From assembly GCF_028023675.1 (NCBI RefSeq), contig NZ_JAQIOZ010000009.1, positions 62,001 to 126,000 of the forward strand: DNA of 64,000 bases. The letters are read 5' to 3'. The number at the start of each line of letters is the position of its first letter. Position 1 is the stretch's first letter. Position numbers and translations under genes: made by a program. This DNA is from Primorskyibacter aestuariivivens. GTDB taxonomy: Bacteria; Pseudomonadota; Alphaproteobacteria; Rhodobacterales; Rhodobacteraceae. Positions 56,609 through 64,000 of this stretch are shown piece after piece. Under the pieces are notes generated by a model. It searched no databases, was not told the DNA's origin, and was given only the letters and a program-made list of their open reading frames with translations.

Positions 56609-56655
56609 CCGAAATCTTCAAAAGATTTCGGACCGATTTCTTTGAAAGAAATCGG
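56609..56655. repeat. Twin-hairpin repeat, copy 2
   Basis: CCGAAATCTT/AAGATTTCGG with loop CAA (56609-56631), then CCGATTTCTTT/AAAGAAATCGG around one G (56633-56655). Compared with copy 1 (reverse complement), the order and GGACC junction are kept while the first stem differs by paired changes. It lies 54 bases upstream of glnE and 60 bases upstream of the ybaK-like gene, so here it cannot be a terminator of either. Confidence 0.75.
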
Positions 56656-56715
56656 TGCCTTAGTCTTGACGCAGGGCATTCGTGCCGGTTCTCTGACCGC
56701 AAAACGGAGAGCATC

Positions 56716-57192
56716 ATGAGCAAATCCCTCAAACGCGTGGCCCGGGCGCTGAACACCGCAGGGATCGACACCGAGATCATCGAAGTGGGCCGGTCGCGCA
56801 CAGCACAAGAGGCCGCTGACGCGGTGGGCTGCCATATCGACCAGATCGCCAAATCCATCATCTTTCGCGGGCAAGAGAGTGGCGAGGCGCTGCTGTTTCT
56901 CACCGCAGGTGGCAATCAGGTCTGCGCCGAAAAGGCCAGCGCATTGGCGGGCGAAGCGCTGGGCAAGGCGGATGCGGCGCTGATCCGCGCGCAAACCGGC
57001 TTTGCCATTGGCGGTGTCGCGCCGCTGGGCCATGTGAACCCGATCCGGGCATGGCTGGACCCCCGGTTGCTGGATTTCACCGAAATCTGGGCCGCGGGCG
57101 GCACGCCGCGGCATGTCTTTGCAATGAATCCGGCTGATCTGGCACTGACAACGGGCGCACAAGCCTCTGATTTCACTCAGCAATCAAAATAA
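56716..57192 (+). CDS. YbaK/EbsC-type aminoacyl-tRNA deacylase
   Basis: A 158-residue protein of the YbaK/ProX fold that removes wrongly attached amino acids from tRNA. SLKRVARALNTAGIDTEI, CHIDQIAKSIIFRG, and the later RAQTGFAIGGVAPLGH (with the conserved GGV-P-GH) are visible. Start at 56716 after GGAG. Substrate tRNA not predictable from sequence alone. Confidence 0.9.
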   Translation: MSKSLKRVARALNTAGIDTEIIEVGRSRTAQEAADAVGCHIDQIAKSIIFRGQESGEALLFLTAGGNQVCAEKASALAGEALGKADAALIRAQTGFAIGGVAPLGHVNPIRAWLDPRLLDFTEIWAAGGTPRHVFAMNPADLALTTGAQASDFTQQSK

Positions 57193-57211
57193 ATGTAAAA
57201 AACATTCACAT
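57193..57211. promoter_or_regulatory. 7-5-7 operator-like site 1 before DUF2852
   Basis: ATGTAAA-AAACA-TTCACAT: same half-site TTCACAT as site 2, with one mismatch in the other arm. It starts exactly 59 bases before site 2. Confidence 0.5.
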
Positions 57212-57251
57212 CCAGCCTTGCAAGGTGGCTCCGGCATCCTCATCTCTTGTG

Positions 57252-57270
57252 ATGTGAAAGGCATTCACAT
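57252..57270. promoter_or_regulatory. 7-5-7 operator-like site 2 before DUF2852
   Basis: ATGTGAA-AGGCA-TTCACAT, a perfect inverted repeat ending 24 bases before the DUF2852 start codon. The outer TGTGA/TCACA resembles CRP/FNR half-sites but the spacing is 7, not 6, so a different regulator is likely. Confidence 0.55.
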
Positions 57271-57294
57271 TCAACGTCAACCACGGAGAGAGAC

Positions 57295-57747
57295 ATGACC
57301 ACCGCCGCCACCGAAGTTCAAATGACTGCCCCCCGCGCGTCCAGGCAAAACTGGTTCGCCCGGTCCGAGGCCTGGCTTGACAGCAAGGGCAAGGGCGCAT
57401 GGATCGCCGCTGCGGTTCTTGGCCTTGTGTTCTTCTGGCCTGTTGGCCTCGCCCTTCTTGCCTATATGATCTGGAGCAAACGCATGTTCGGAGACTGCAG
57501 CAAATCCCGCCGTTCGGGTGGCCATTCCGCCCGCTGGAACGCCATGAAACCCTCGGGCAACAGCGCCTTTGACGCCTATAAGGAAGACACGCTGCGCCGC
57601 CTGCAGGAAGAGCAGGAGAATTTCGAGGCCTTCCTCGAACGCCTGCGCGCCGCCAAGGACAAGGCCGAGTTCGACGAGTTCATGGAAGATCGCGCCAAGG
57701 AGGCCGCCACGGCCCGCGAAGAGCGCGACGAAAAAGAAGACGCCTGA
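57295..57747 (+). CDS. DUF2852 membrane protein
   Basis: A 150-residue protein: one hydrophobic segment (residues about 35-58, AWIAAAVLGLVFFWPVGLAL), a basic Cys/Ser-rich stretch (KRMFGDCSKSRRSGG), then the conserved SGNSAFDAYKEDTLRRLQEE followed by a charged coiled-coil (ENFEAFLERLRAAKDKAEFD). Function unknown. Two near-identical palindromes upstream suggest tight regulation; a terminator follows. Confidence 0.85.
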   Translation: MTTAATEVQMTAPRASRQNWFARSEAWLDSKGKGAWIAAAVLGLVFFWPVGLALLAYMIWSKRMFGDCSKSRRSGGHSARWNAMKPSGNSAFDAYKEDTLRRLQEEQENFEAFLERLRAAKDKAEFDEFMEDRAKEAATAREERDEKEDA

Positions 57748-57767
57748 ACCACAGGCTGACACCACGC

Positions 57768-57799
57768 GGCCTGGCCCCTCAATCGGGGGCCCGGCCTTT
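57768..57799 (+). terminator. Terminator after DUF2852
   Basis: GGCC-t-GGCCCC/GGGGCC-c-GGCC type hairpin (57768-57796) followed by TTTG; GC-rich stem, weak T-tract. Confidence 0.65.
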
Positions 57800-57824
57800 G
57801 CCTAACGCGACCACGAGGACCAAG

Positions 57825-58262
57825 ATGCACAGCGCCGCCCTGCCCGATCCGCATTACCAGCCGGAATTCTACGCCGATATCCCGCCCAAGCGGCTCATTG
57901 CATGGGTGATCGATGTGGGCCTGATCCTTGGCCTGACGCTGATCGTCATTCCCTTCACCGCCTTTGTGGGCCTGTTCTTCATGCCCCTGCTCTACGCCAC
58001 GCTGGGCTTCTTCTACCGGGTCCTGACGCTGGCGGGCGGCTCGGCCACGCTGGGCATGCGGGTCATGTCGATCGAGCTGCGCAACGCCGAAGGTCACCGC
58101 CTGTCGCTGGGCGAGGCCGCGTTGCACACGCTGGGCTATTATATCTCTTTCGGCATGGCGCTGGTGCAGCTGGTCTCGGTGATCTTCATGCTGACCTCGG
58201 AACGCGGCCAGTCCTTGACCGACATGGTTATGGGCACCGTGATGCTGAACCGCCGCGCCTGA
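57825..58262 (+). CDS. RDD-family membrane protein
   Basis: A 145-residue protein with three hydrophobic segments. The RDD residues appear at the start of the first span ([21 protein letters not shown]...D) and [20 protein letters not shown] follows the second. Function of the family is mostly unknown; some act in ion exchange. Start at 57825 after GAGGAC. Confidence 0.83.
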   Translation: MHSAALPDPHYQPEFYADIPPKRLIAWVIDVGLILGLTLIVIPFTAFVGLFFMPLLYATLGFFYRVLTLAGGSATLGMRVMSIELRNAEGHRLSLGEAALHTLGYYISFGMALVQLVSVIFMLTSERGQSLTDMVMGTVMLNRRA

Positions 58263-58378
58263 TTGATCCCGGCCAAAATGCAGAACATCGCCGCCGCCCG
58301 AGCCAGACGCTTGGCGGCGGCGCAATTCGTTGGTATCGTCACAAAAACGTATCACTCCAGACCCTAAAGGGCCCCGTC

Positions 58379-59200
58379 ATGCGACACACACTGCCGCTTG
58401 CGCCGCAGTTCTACGTTACCGCACCACAGCCCTGTCCCTATCTTGAGGACCGGATGGAGCGGAAACTGTTTACCGCGCTGCAGGGGGAGTCTGCCGAGCG
58501 GTTGAATGACGCGCTGTCCAAACAGGGCTTTCGCCGGTCGCAAAACGTGCTCTACCGCCCGTCCTGCACCGAATGTTCGGCCTGCATGTCGGCGCGCATC
58601 CGGGTGGACGCCTTCACCCCGTCGCGCAACCAGCGCCGCACCATCCGGCGCAATGAGCATCTTGAGCGCCGCGCCACCTCGCCCTGGGCCACCGATGAGC
58701 AATATGAGCTGTTCCGCGCCTATCTGAACGACCGCCACGCCCAGGGTGGCATGGCCGATATGGACGTGTTCGAATTCGCAGCGATGATCGAGGAAACCCC
58801 GATCCGCTCGCGGGTGATCGAATATACGGACCGCAAGTCGCGGGCGCTGACCGCTGTCTGCCTGACCGATGTGCTCGATGACGGGCTGAGCATGGTCTAT
58901 TCCTTCTATGCGCCCGACCTGCCCCGGCAATCGCTGGGGACTTGGATGATCCTTGATCATATCGAGATCGCACGCGAGGCGGGGCTTCCTTATGTCTACC
59001 TGGGTTACTGGGTGCCGGGATCGCCCAAGATGGGCTACAAGGCCAAGTTCTCGGGGCTCGAGGTTTATATGGGCGGCGAATGGCAACCGATGCGCAACCC
59101 GGATGAATTTTCCTCCGAAAGCCATCCGCTGTCGACCGATCCGATTGCCGAACAGGTGGCCAATATCTCGCTGCCGGATCTGAGCCCGCGGAGTCGCTGA
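58379..59200 (+). CDS. bpt: Leucyl/arginyl-tRNA-protein transferase (Bpt/Ate type)
   Basis: Adds an amino acid from tRNA to N-terminal acidic residues of proteins, marking them for ClpAP. 273 residues; N-terminal Cys motif [20 protein letters not shown] and C-terminal GNAT-like domain ([20 protein letters not shown]). The start at 58379 follows AAAGGG; long upstream frames overlap the RDD gene. Leucyl versus arginyl donor is inferred from bacterial Bpt relatives. Confidence 0.9.
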   Translation: MRHTLPLAPQFYVTAPQPCPYLEDRMERKLFTALQGESAERLNDALSKQGFRRSQNVLYRPSCTECSACMSARIRVDAFTPSRNQRRTIRRNEHLERRATSPWATDEQYELFRAYLNDRHAQGGMADMDVFEFAAMIEETPIRSRVIEYTDRKSRALTAVCLTDVLDDGLSMVYSFYAPDLPRQSLGTWMILDHIEIAREAGLPYVYLGYWVPGSPKMGYKAKFSGLEVYMGGEWQPMRNPDEFSSESHPLSTDPIAEQVANISLPDLSPRSR

Positions 59201-59370
59201 GCGCAGGTAGATTTCCGGCTCCGGACGGTATGGCACAAAGCGATGCCTCAATTTTGAAAAGGCGTCGCACTACATAGGTCAAGCCGCGGACAGGTGCAAT
59301 CAACGGGAGAAAGGTGTTGATTTCTGACAACCCGACACCAAGTCTAACCCAGATATAAAGGGAGAAAACG

Positions 59371-59655
59371 ATGGATCGCGACGCCTATGTAGAGAAGATG
59401 AAAGCCAAGCTCGACGAGTGGAACGCTGAAATCGAAAAATTTCAGGCCAAGGCCAAGGTCGCCGAGGCCGAGAACCGGGCCAAGTATCACGAGCAAATCA
59501 GCGAAATGCGCAAGCAACGCGACGAGGCGCAGGACAAGCTGAAGGAAGCGCAGGCTGCCAGCGATGCGGCATGGGATGACATGCAAAAAGGCATGGAGAA
59601 TGCATGGGAGAATATCTCCAGCTCATTTCAGAAGGCCTGGAACCGGTTCCAGTAA
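59371..59655 (+). CDS. Small coiled-coil protein
   Basis: A 94-residue, highly charged protein predicted to be one long coiled coil (residues about 5-75, KMKAKLDEWNAEIEKFQAKA onward) with a Trp-containing end (AWENISSSFQKAWNRFQ). It resembles the sll1863-type stress-response coiled-coil proteins. AAGGGAGA precedes the start. A strong terminator follows; monocistronic. Confidence 0.78.
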   Translation: MDRDAYVEKMKAKLDEWNAEIEKFQAKAKVAEAENRAKYHEQISEMRKQRDEAQDKLKEAQAASDAAWDDMQKGMENAWENISSSFQKAWNRFQ

Positions 59656-59697
59656 AATCAAAGGGGTACGGCGCACAGCGCGCAGTCACCTGACAAC

Positions 59698-59732
59698 GAA
59701 AAAGGCCGGGCATCCAGACCCGGCCTTTTCCA
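59698..59732. terminator. Bidirectional terminator
   Basis: AAAGGCCGGG/CCCGGCCTTT, a 10-bp stem with loop CATCCAGA, flanked by A-run and T-run, serving both the coiled-coil gene (+) and the TRAP operon (-). Confidence 0.88.
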
Positions 59733-59751
59733 TTCTTGTCTGTCCCGAAGG

Positions 59752-62106
59752 TCAGTTCCCGACCAGATCCGGGAAGATCGTGACAATCTGCGGGAAGAAC
59801 CACAGGATCGCCAGTCCCACCACCTGGATCAGCACGAAGGGGATGATGCCCTGATAGATATGGGCCGTCGTGACCTCTTTGGGCGCCACGCCGCGCAGGT
59901 AGAACAGCGCAAAGCCAAAGGGTGGCGTCAGGAACGAGGTCTGGAGGTTCACCGCGATCATGATCGTGACCCATTTGGGATCAAACGTGCCGCCATAGAT
60001 CACCGGCCCCACGATAGGGATCACGATATAGATGATCTCAAGGAAATCGAGCACGAAGCCAAGGATGAACAGCACCAGCATCACGATCAGGAAGACCTTG
60101 AACTCATTGTCAAAGCTCTGAAGGAACTGCTGAATGTAATGTTCCCCGCCGAACGAGATCACCACGAGGTTCAGAAGCTGCGAGCCGATCAGGATGGTGA
60201 ACACCATCGAGGTCACCTTGGCGGTTTCACGCACAACCGGTGACAGGATCCCGCCCTTGAACAGCACCCAGAGCGCATAGAACAGCCCGAAGATGGCGTA
60301 GAGATAGGCCGCCTGCGCCACGAAGAAGGCGATCCAGCTTTCCAGCGGCACCTCTTCCAACCCGATCCGCAGGTCGAAATTGACACCCACAAGGATCATG
60401 ATGACCACCGCGAATGTGGTGTTCAGGATGATCTTGCCGGATTTGTTGTCATCCGCCAGCTTGCGATAGGCCGCCAGCATGATCGCCCCGCCCGCCCCAA
60501 GCGCCGCCGCAGGCGTCGGGTTGGTGATCCCGCCAAGGATCGAACCCAGCACCGCCACGATGAGCACCAGCGGCGGGAAGACCACGCGCAACAGGTCGTT
60601 CTGTGACAACAGCCCCGCCGCGTAGCGCACACCGTAAAGCGTCATGACCAGCGGGATCGCGATGATCAACAGCGTGACACCCGAACTTGTCAGCGGATTG
60701 ATGAACAGGATGTCCGCCGCCAGCGCCAGCACGATCCCCAGCCCGCCGATGAGCAGCGGTGTCGGATCAGCCGAGGGCGAGATGCCCCGAGCCGTGGTCA
60801 GCACCAGACCAAGCATCAGGAAGGCCACGGCAATGCCGGTGCCAATCGGTGCGGCAGCGGCCAGCTTGTCCTGAAGCGCGGCTGCGCGTTCCTCTTCGGT
60901 CAGCTCGCGCGCCTCAGCCACGCCGCCCGCCTCGTCAATCACCTGTTGTTGGGCGACGGCGGCATCCCATGCCTCCTGCCCGTGCAGCTCGATCATCGAA
61001 GCCTGGCATTCTTCGCTCACATTGGTGCGCAGGCTTGCGGTCTGACCGGCATCCGAGAAGCTGTCGACGGTGACATTTTGCGTGCCAACCATGTTGACCT
61101 GACCCAGCGCAATCATGCCGACGATCAGACCGACGGGCACGAACAGGAACCATGTCAGCGCCTCACTGCGCGTGCGCACTTCGCCGCCATTGTCGCCCAG
61201 CTCGACCGCCGGGGCCTTGGACGGGTTCAGCAGCGCATAGCCAAAGGCATAGAGACCATAGAGACAGGCCAGCATGATGCCCGGAATCAGCGCCGCCTGA
61301 AACAGCGTTCCGACCGAGACCACCGCAGGCTCACCCAGATAGGTCAGCGCGTCCGAACAGCCCGCCAGATTGGCGCGTTGCTCCTGCGCGGCGGAATAGA
61401 GATCGCCCGCCAGCGTGCCCAAAAGCACGATCACGATGGAGGGCGGGATGATCTGCCCCAGCGTGCCAGAGGCCGCGATGACCCCGGTGGCCAGTTGTGG
61501 CGAGTACCCGGCCCGCAGCATGGTGGGCAGGGACAAAAGCCCCATGGTCACCACCGTCGCCCCCACGATGCCTGTCGAGGCCGCAAGGAACGCGCCCACA
61601 ACCACCACCGACACCGCCAGACCGCCGGGCAGCGGGCCAAACACCCGCGCCATGGTGGTCAGAAGGTCATTGGCGATCCTCGAGCGTTCCAGCGTGATCC
61701 CCATCAGCACGAACATCAGCACCGCCAGCAGCGTCTCGATGGACTGCCCCGCCAGAACCCGTTCGTTCATCCGGTTCACGACAAAGGAGATATTGCGGTC
61801 CAGCGCCTGTTCCCAGCCGCCGGGGAAGACCGGCGTCTCGTATCTTGGCAATTCCGGGTATCGGAAGATCGAGATTGCGTCTGATCGCACTCCTTCGGCG
61901 ATCAGAGCACTATAGGCCTCGGATCCGGTATCAATCGCCTGGTGGATCAGCAGCCCCGCTGAATCCAGCGCGGCGATGACCCCAAAGGAAATGACCCCGG
62001 CCCCGCCAATGGCAAAGGCCACCGGAAAGCCTGACAGGATGCCTCCGAAGAGGCAGAGAAAGACGATGATCAGGCCGATCTCGACGCCATCAAGTCCAAA
62101 TAGCAT
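59752..62106 (-). CDS. TRAP transporter large permease, extended form
   Basis: DctM-type subunit of an SBP-dependent secondary transporter. At 784 residues it is nearly twice the usual ~430. The DctM core is recognisable (FPVAFAIGGAGVISFG, ASGTLGQIIPPSIVIVLLGT, TPPFGFALFYLRGVAP). Extra parts are a hydrophilic loop at about 50-120, a second loop at about 338-418 (from QNVTVDSFSDAGQTASL), and additional membrane spans around 420-560. Such long DctM proteins go with TakP-type binding proteins, matching the neighbour. The start at 62106 retains GGGGG upstream, just outside the inverted-repeat element. Confidence 0.88.
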   Translation of the reverse strand: MLFGLDGVEIGLIIVFLCLFGGILSGFPVAFAIGGAGVISFGVIAALDSAGLLIHQAIDTGSEAYSALIAEGVRSDAISIFRYPELPRYETPVFPGGWEQALDRNISFVVNRMNERVLAGQSIETLLAVLMFVLMGITLERSRIANDLLTTMARVFGPLPGGLAVSVVVVGAFLAASTGIVGATVVTMGLLSLPTMLRAGYSPQLATGVIAASGTLGQIIPPSIVIVLLGTLAGDLYSAAQEQRANLAGCSDALTYLGEPAVVSVGTLFQAALIPGIMLACLYGLYAFGYALLNPSKAPAVELGDNGGEVRTRSEALTWFLFVPVGLIVGMIALGQVNMVGTQNVTVDSFSDAGQTASLRTNVSEECQASMIELHGQEAWDAAVAQQQVIDEAGGVAEARELTEEERAAALQDKLAAAAPIGTGIAVAFLMLGLVLTTARGISPSADPTPLLIGGLGIVLALAADILFINPLTSSGVTLLIIAIPLVMTLYGVRYAAGLLSQNDLLRVVFPPLVLIVAVLGSILGGITNPTPAAALGAGGAIMLAAYRKLADDNKSGKIILNTTFAVVIMILVGVNFDLRIGLEEVPLESWIAFFVAQAAYLYAIFGLFYALWVLFKGGILSPVVRETAKVTSMVFTILIGSQLLNLVVISFGGEHYIQQFLQSFDNEFKVFLIVMLVLFILGFVLDFLEIIYIVIPIVGPVIYGGTFDPKWVTIMIAVNLQTSFLTPPFGFALFYLRGVAPKEVTTAHIYQGIIPFVLIQVVGLAILWFFPQIVTIFPDLVGN

Positions 62107-62119
62107 GTGAACTGCCCCC

Positions 62120-62391
62120 TAGGATCCGAATTCAGTCATGACGCGCCACCGGCGCGTGCCCATTTTGCCCGTCAGAGCCACGGAACGAGCGTGGCGATCT
62201 GGGTGATCGAAAGATCGGTTCGTGGCTCTGACGGGCAAAATGCGCCGCGTCCCCTTCGGGATTTCGAAAAAATCCGCCATCGCCACGTTATTTCCGCTCG
62301 CAAGGGGGCCACCCTTGCTGCGCGAAAATGCCTCGCGCTGGCGGATTTTGTTCTGAAACCGGTGGTGCGTCATGACTGAATTCGGATCCTA
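62120..62391. mobile_element. MITE-like element with 33-bp terminal inverted repeats
   Basis: TAGGATCCGAATTCAGTCAT and following bases (62120-62152) recur inverted at 62359-62391 with one mismatch in 33. TA dinucleotides stand at both outer ends, as in IS630/Tc1-type target duplication. Inside, CATTTTGCCCGTCAGAGCCA plus CG (62161-62182) recurs inverted at 62221-62242 (22 bp perfect), AAAATCCGCC (62269-62278) at 62340-62349, and GCAAGGG/CCCTTGC at 62300-62318. No transposase. The outer CTA at 62389-62391 is the stop codon of the small permease gene. Confidence 0.8.
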
Positions 62392-63312
62392 ATGTTTTTC
62401 TTCGATCGCGTGCACAAGCTCGGCTTCTTCGCTGCCCAGAATGTCACGGTCGAGATATTTGCCTTCGCTCTCTTCGCCTTCTTTCCATTCAAGGAAAGAG
62501 CGGAAGAAAAACGCCCATGCGTGGATGAACACCAGACCGGCGTAAGCGACCAGAAGCACCTTGAAGAGGAAATAGGCGTCAAACCCGTTGGGCGAAAAGC
62601 CGATGGTCTCCACGTTCCAGCGCAGCGCACGAGCCTTGGCCAGCAGCCGGTCAATCGTGTCCGAGGCCGAGGGTTTCGGCACCACCAGATGCCGCCACAG
62701 GAAGTACCAGCCATACATCCAGGTCACGACCGCGGCGGGCATCATGAAAAGCCACGATCCCAGCATGTCCACAACGCGTTTGGCGCGGAAGGAAATCGAG
62801 GAATAGACAAGGTCCACTCGCACGTGTCCGCCCTGAACGAATGTATAGGTCACGCACAGGGCGACGATCATCGCGTTGTAAAGCTTCAGCTCTTCTGCCC
62901 ACCAGCTCACATCGCGGGTCAGCACCGAACCAAAGCCAAGCGAGATTTCGGCCGCCGCGAAAATCCGCTGTATGAAGACGATGATGATCTGTTGCAGCAC
63001 CATCAACAGCCCGGCCCAGGCAAAGAGCCGCCCGACCCCGTTGGCAAAGCCCTCAAGCACCCGCGTCACGCCCCACAGGAAGCGGTTCGACCAGATGCCG
63101 ACGGCTGTGATGACGAGAAAGGTGACGAAGATGACAAAGAAAAACTCGACCGATCCGCCATAATAGATCAGCCGCATCAGCGCCTGTTTGTCCTCGGTGC
63201 TCTCGAACCCACCGATCCAGCTGAGCCAGGAACTCGGGTGAGTGAGCGCATATCCGAGGTTGTAGAATGCCAGTCCGATATTCGAAACCAGCCAGCCCAA
63301 CCCGTCCAGCAT
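62389..63312 (-). CDS. TRAP transporter small permease (TakQ-like)
   Basis: DctQ-type subunit, 307 residues (longer than the usual ~170-200), with about five hydrophobic segments (VEFFFVIFVTFLVITAVGIW, VGRLFAWAGLLMVLQQIIIV, LYNAMIVALCVTYTFVQGGH with the conserved GGHVRVDLVY). Start at 63312 after AAGGGGG. Its TAG stop codon lies inside the edge of the inverted-repeat element, so the last codon(s) may have been altered by insertion. Confidence 0.88.
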   Translation of the reverse strand: MLDGLGWLVSNIGLAFYNLGYALTHPSSWLSWIGGFESTEDKQALMRLIYYGGSVEFFFVIFVTFLVITAVGIWSNRFLWGVTRVLEGFANGVGRLFAWAGLLMVLQQIIIVFIQRIFAAAEISLGFGSVLTRDVSWWAEELKLYNAMIVALCVTYTFVQGGHVRVDLVYSSISFRAKRVVDMLGSWLFMMPAAVVTWMYGWYFLWRHLVVPKPSASDTIDRLLAKARALRWNVETIGFSPNGFDAYFLFKVLLVAYAGLVFIHAWAFFFRSFLEWKEGEESEGKYLDRDILGSEEAELVHAIEEKH

Positions 63313-63369
63313 CTTTGCCCCCTTGGAATAGCAAGGCAGACGGGGTTTCGCCCCATTCCGCCGAAAAGC

Positions 63370-63389
63370 CCCCGGCATGTCTGCCGGGG
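63370..63389 (-). promoter_or_regulatory. Intercistronic hairpin in the TRAP operon
   Basis: CCCCGGCA-TGTC-TGCCGGGG, a perfect 8-bp stem followed on the minus strand by GCTTTTC. A partial terminator here would give more binding protein than permease. Confidence 0.6.
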
Positions 63390-63417
63390 ACCTGTGTCAT
63401 GTCATGCGACGGGCCGT

Positions 63418-64000
63418 TTAGCCCAGCACGCGGTCACGCTGGCTTGCGAATGCGTTGATCGATTTGTCGATCCAGCCGGCCGAGGATTTCATGGACTCTT
63501 CGGCGCTGTTGCGGATTTTCGCGAACAGCTCGTCGTCCATATACTCGTCCAGCGTATCGCTTGCGGCCTGGCCAAAGGCATCCCAGACACTGTCAGGGAA
63601 TTCCAGTACCTTCACGCCCGACGCCTGCAGACGCTGCAGCGCCGCACCGTTATTGGCGAGGAACTGGGTCAGGTTCCAGATATGCGCCTCGGAGGCCGCG
63701 GTCTCGATGATGGCCTGATGACCCGGCGACAGGCTGTCAAACACGTCGCGGTTGGTGGCCAGCGACAGGGTGGCTGCGGGTTCATGGAAACCGGCGGTGT
63801 AGTAGAACTTGGTGATTTCCTGGAAACCGGCCTTTTCATCCGCCCAAGGGCCGATCCACTCGGTGCCGTCGATGGCACCCGAGGCCAGTGCCTGATACAC
63901 TTCGGAGCCGGGCAGGTTCTGCACCGATGCGCCCAGCTTGCCAAGCGCCTGACCGCCCATGCCGGGCATCCGGAACTTGAGACCCTGGAAGTCCTCGGGG
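63418..64000 (-). CDS. TRAP transporter substrate-binding protein (TakP-like), 5' end outside window
   Basis: C-terminal 193 residues of a DctP-family periplasmic protein; the coding frame is open to the window edge (PEDFQGLKFRMPGMGGQALG). The motif YQALASGAIDGTEWIGPWAD and AGFHEPAATLSLATNRDVFD resemble the TakP group that binds 2-oxo acids. It would lead the operon takP-takQ-takM. The 5' part is missing only because the window ends. Confidence 0.87.
   Translation of the reverse strand, partial: PEDFQGLKFRMPGMGGQALGKLGASVQNLPGSEVYQALASGAIDGTEWIGPWADEKAGFQEITKFYYTAGFHEPAATLSLATNRDVFDSLSPGHQAIIETAASEAHIWNLTQFLANNGAALQRLQASGVKVLEFPDSVWDAFGQAASDTLDEYMDDELFAKIRNSAEESMKSSAGWIDKSINAFASQRDRVLG

Noticed and set aside
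62107-62379. ORFs on both strands inside the inverted-repeat element
   Set aside because: They arise from the structured repeat itself, have no ribosome site or family resemblance, and do not encode a recognisable transposase.
1-64000. CRISPR arrays, tRNA or rRNA genes
   Set aside because: No regularly spaced repeats, no T-loop GGTTCRAATCC-type signatures and no rRNA-like sequence were seen on reading both strands.

Overview
The window looks like a chromosomal segment of a Roseobacter-group alphaproteobacterium (Rhodobacteraceae). It is GC-rich, with house-keeping genes throughout (rpsB, tsf, gltX, gltA, icd, lexA, glnE, trp genes). It also has a rhizobial/rhodobacterial glycerol ABC operon, an Entner-Doudoroff pair, a TRAP transporter of the 2-oxoacid type and gene-transfer-agent (GTA) release genes. 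I see no tRNA, rRNA, CRISPR array or complete insertion sequence.

Layout. 1-3.0 kb: ilvD and a LuxR-type regulator. 3.4-5.4 kb: rpsB-tsf on the minus strand with a recognisable promoter and terminator. 5.7-18.2 kb: a glycerol locus. The divergent DeoR regulator glpR (+) faces glpD-glpS-glpT-(44-residue ORF)-glpP-glpQ-glpU-glpV, then glpK-fbp-fba (all -). Together these import glycerol, phosphorylate and oxidise it to DHAP, and carry triose phosphate up to hexose. 18.3-24.9 kb: a DsbA/FrnE-like oxidoreductase, a small K+ channel, an MFS pump, icd, a DUF2235 hydrolase, rlmE and a small membrane protein. 25-28.4 kb: a BTAD/TolB-like/TPR regulator and ppx. 28.8-31.9 kb: a one-carbon set (PF13769 protein, MetF-like reductase, HAD phosphatase, methyl-THF:corrinoid methyltransferase). 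32.1-38.2 kb: a more accessory stretch with an acidic two-domain protein, a secreted-protein gene whose signal peptide carries an in-frame TGA, an enoyl-CoA hydratase, a GTA-type holin and endolysin, and a YibQ-like protein. 38.3-43.9 kb: trpG-trpD-ung-trpC-moaC-moeA-lexA, almost every junction overlapping. 43.9-48.8 kb: comEC (-), gltX, gltA. 48.9-53.4 kb: a PIN protein, an RlmI-like methyltransferase and edd-eda behind a LacI-type palindrome. 53.5-59.7 kb: glnE, YbaK, DUF2852, RDD, bpt and a coiled-coil protein. 59.8-64 kb: a TRAP operon (takP-like, partial at the window edge; takQ-like; an unusually long dctM).

Most unusual structures: (1) a ~270-bp element between the TRAP small and large permease genes with 33-bp terminal inverted repeats, TA at both ends and several internal inverted repeats, whose edge supplies the stop codon of the small permease gene; (2) a twin-hairpin repeat present twice (3397-3442 and 56609-56655, opposite orientations) with compensating stem differences; (3) an unannotated 44-codon ORF joined by one-base stop/start overlaps to both glpT and glpP; (4) complementary degeneration in the two glycerol ABC ATPases, predicting one good and one degenerate ATP site; (5) an in-frame TGA in an otherwise normal signal peptide; (6) paired 7-5-7 palindromes before a DUF2852 gene. 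All assignments rest on reading the sequence and on family knowledge; no database search was run.
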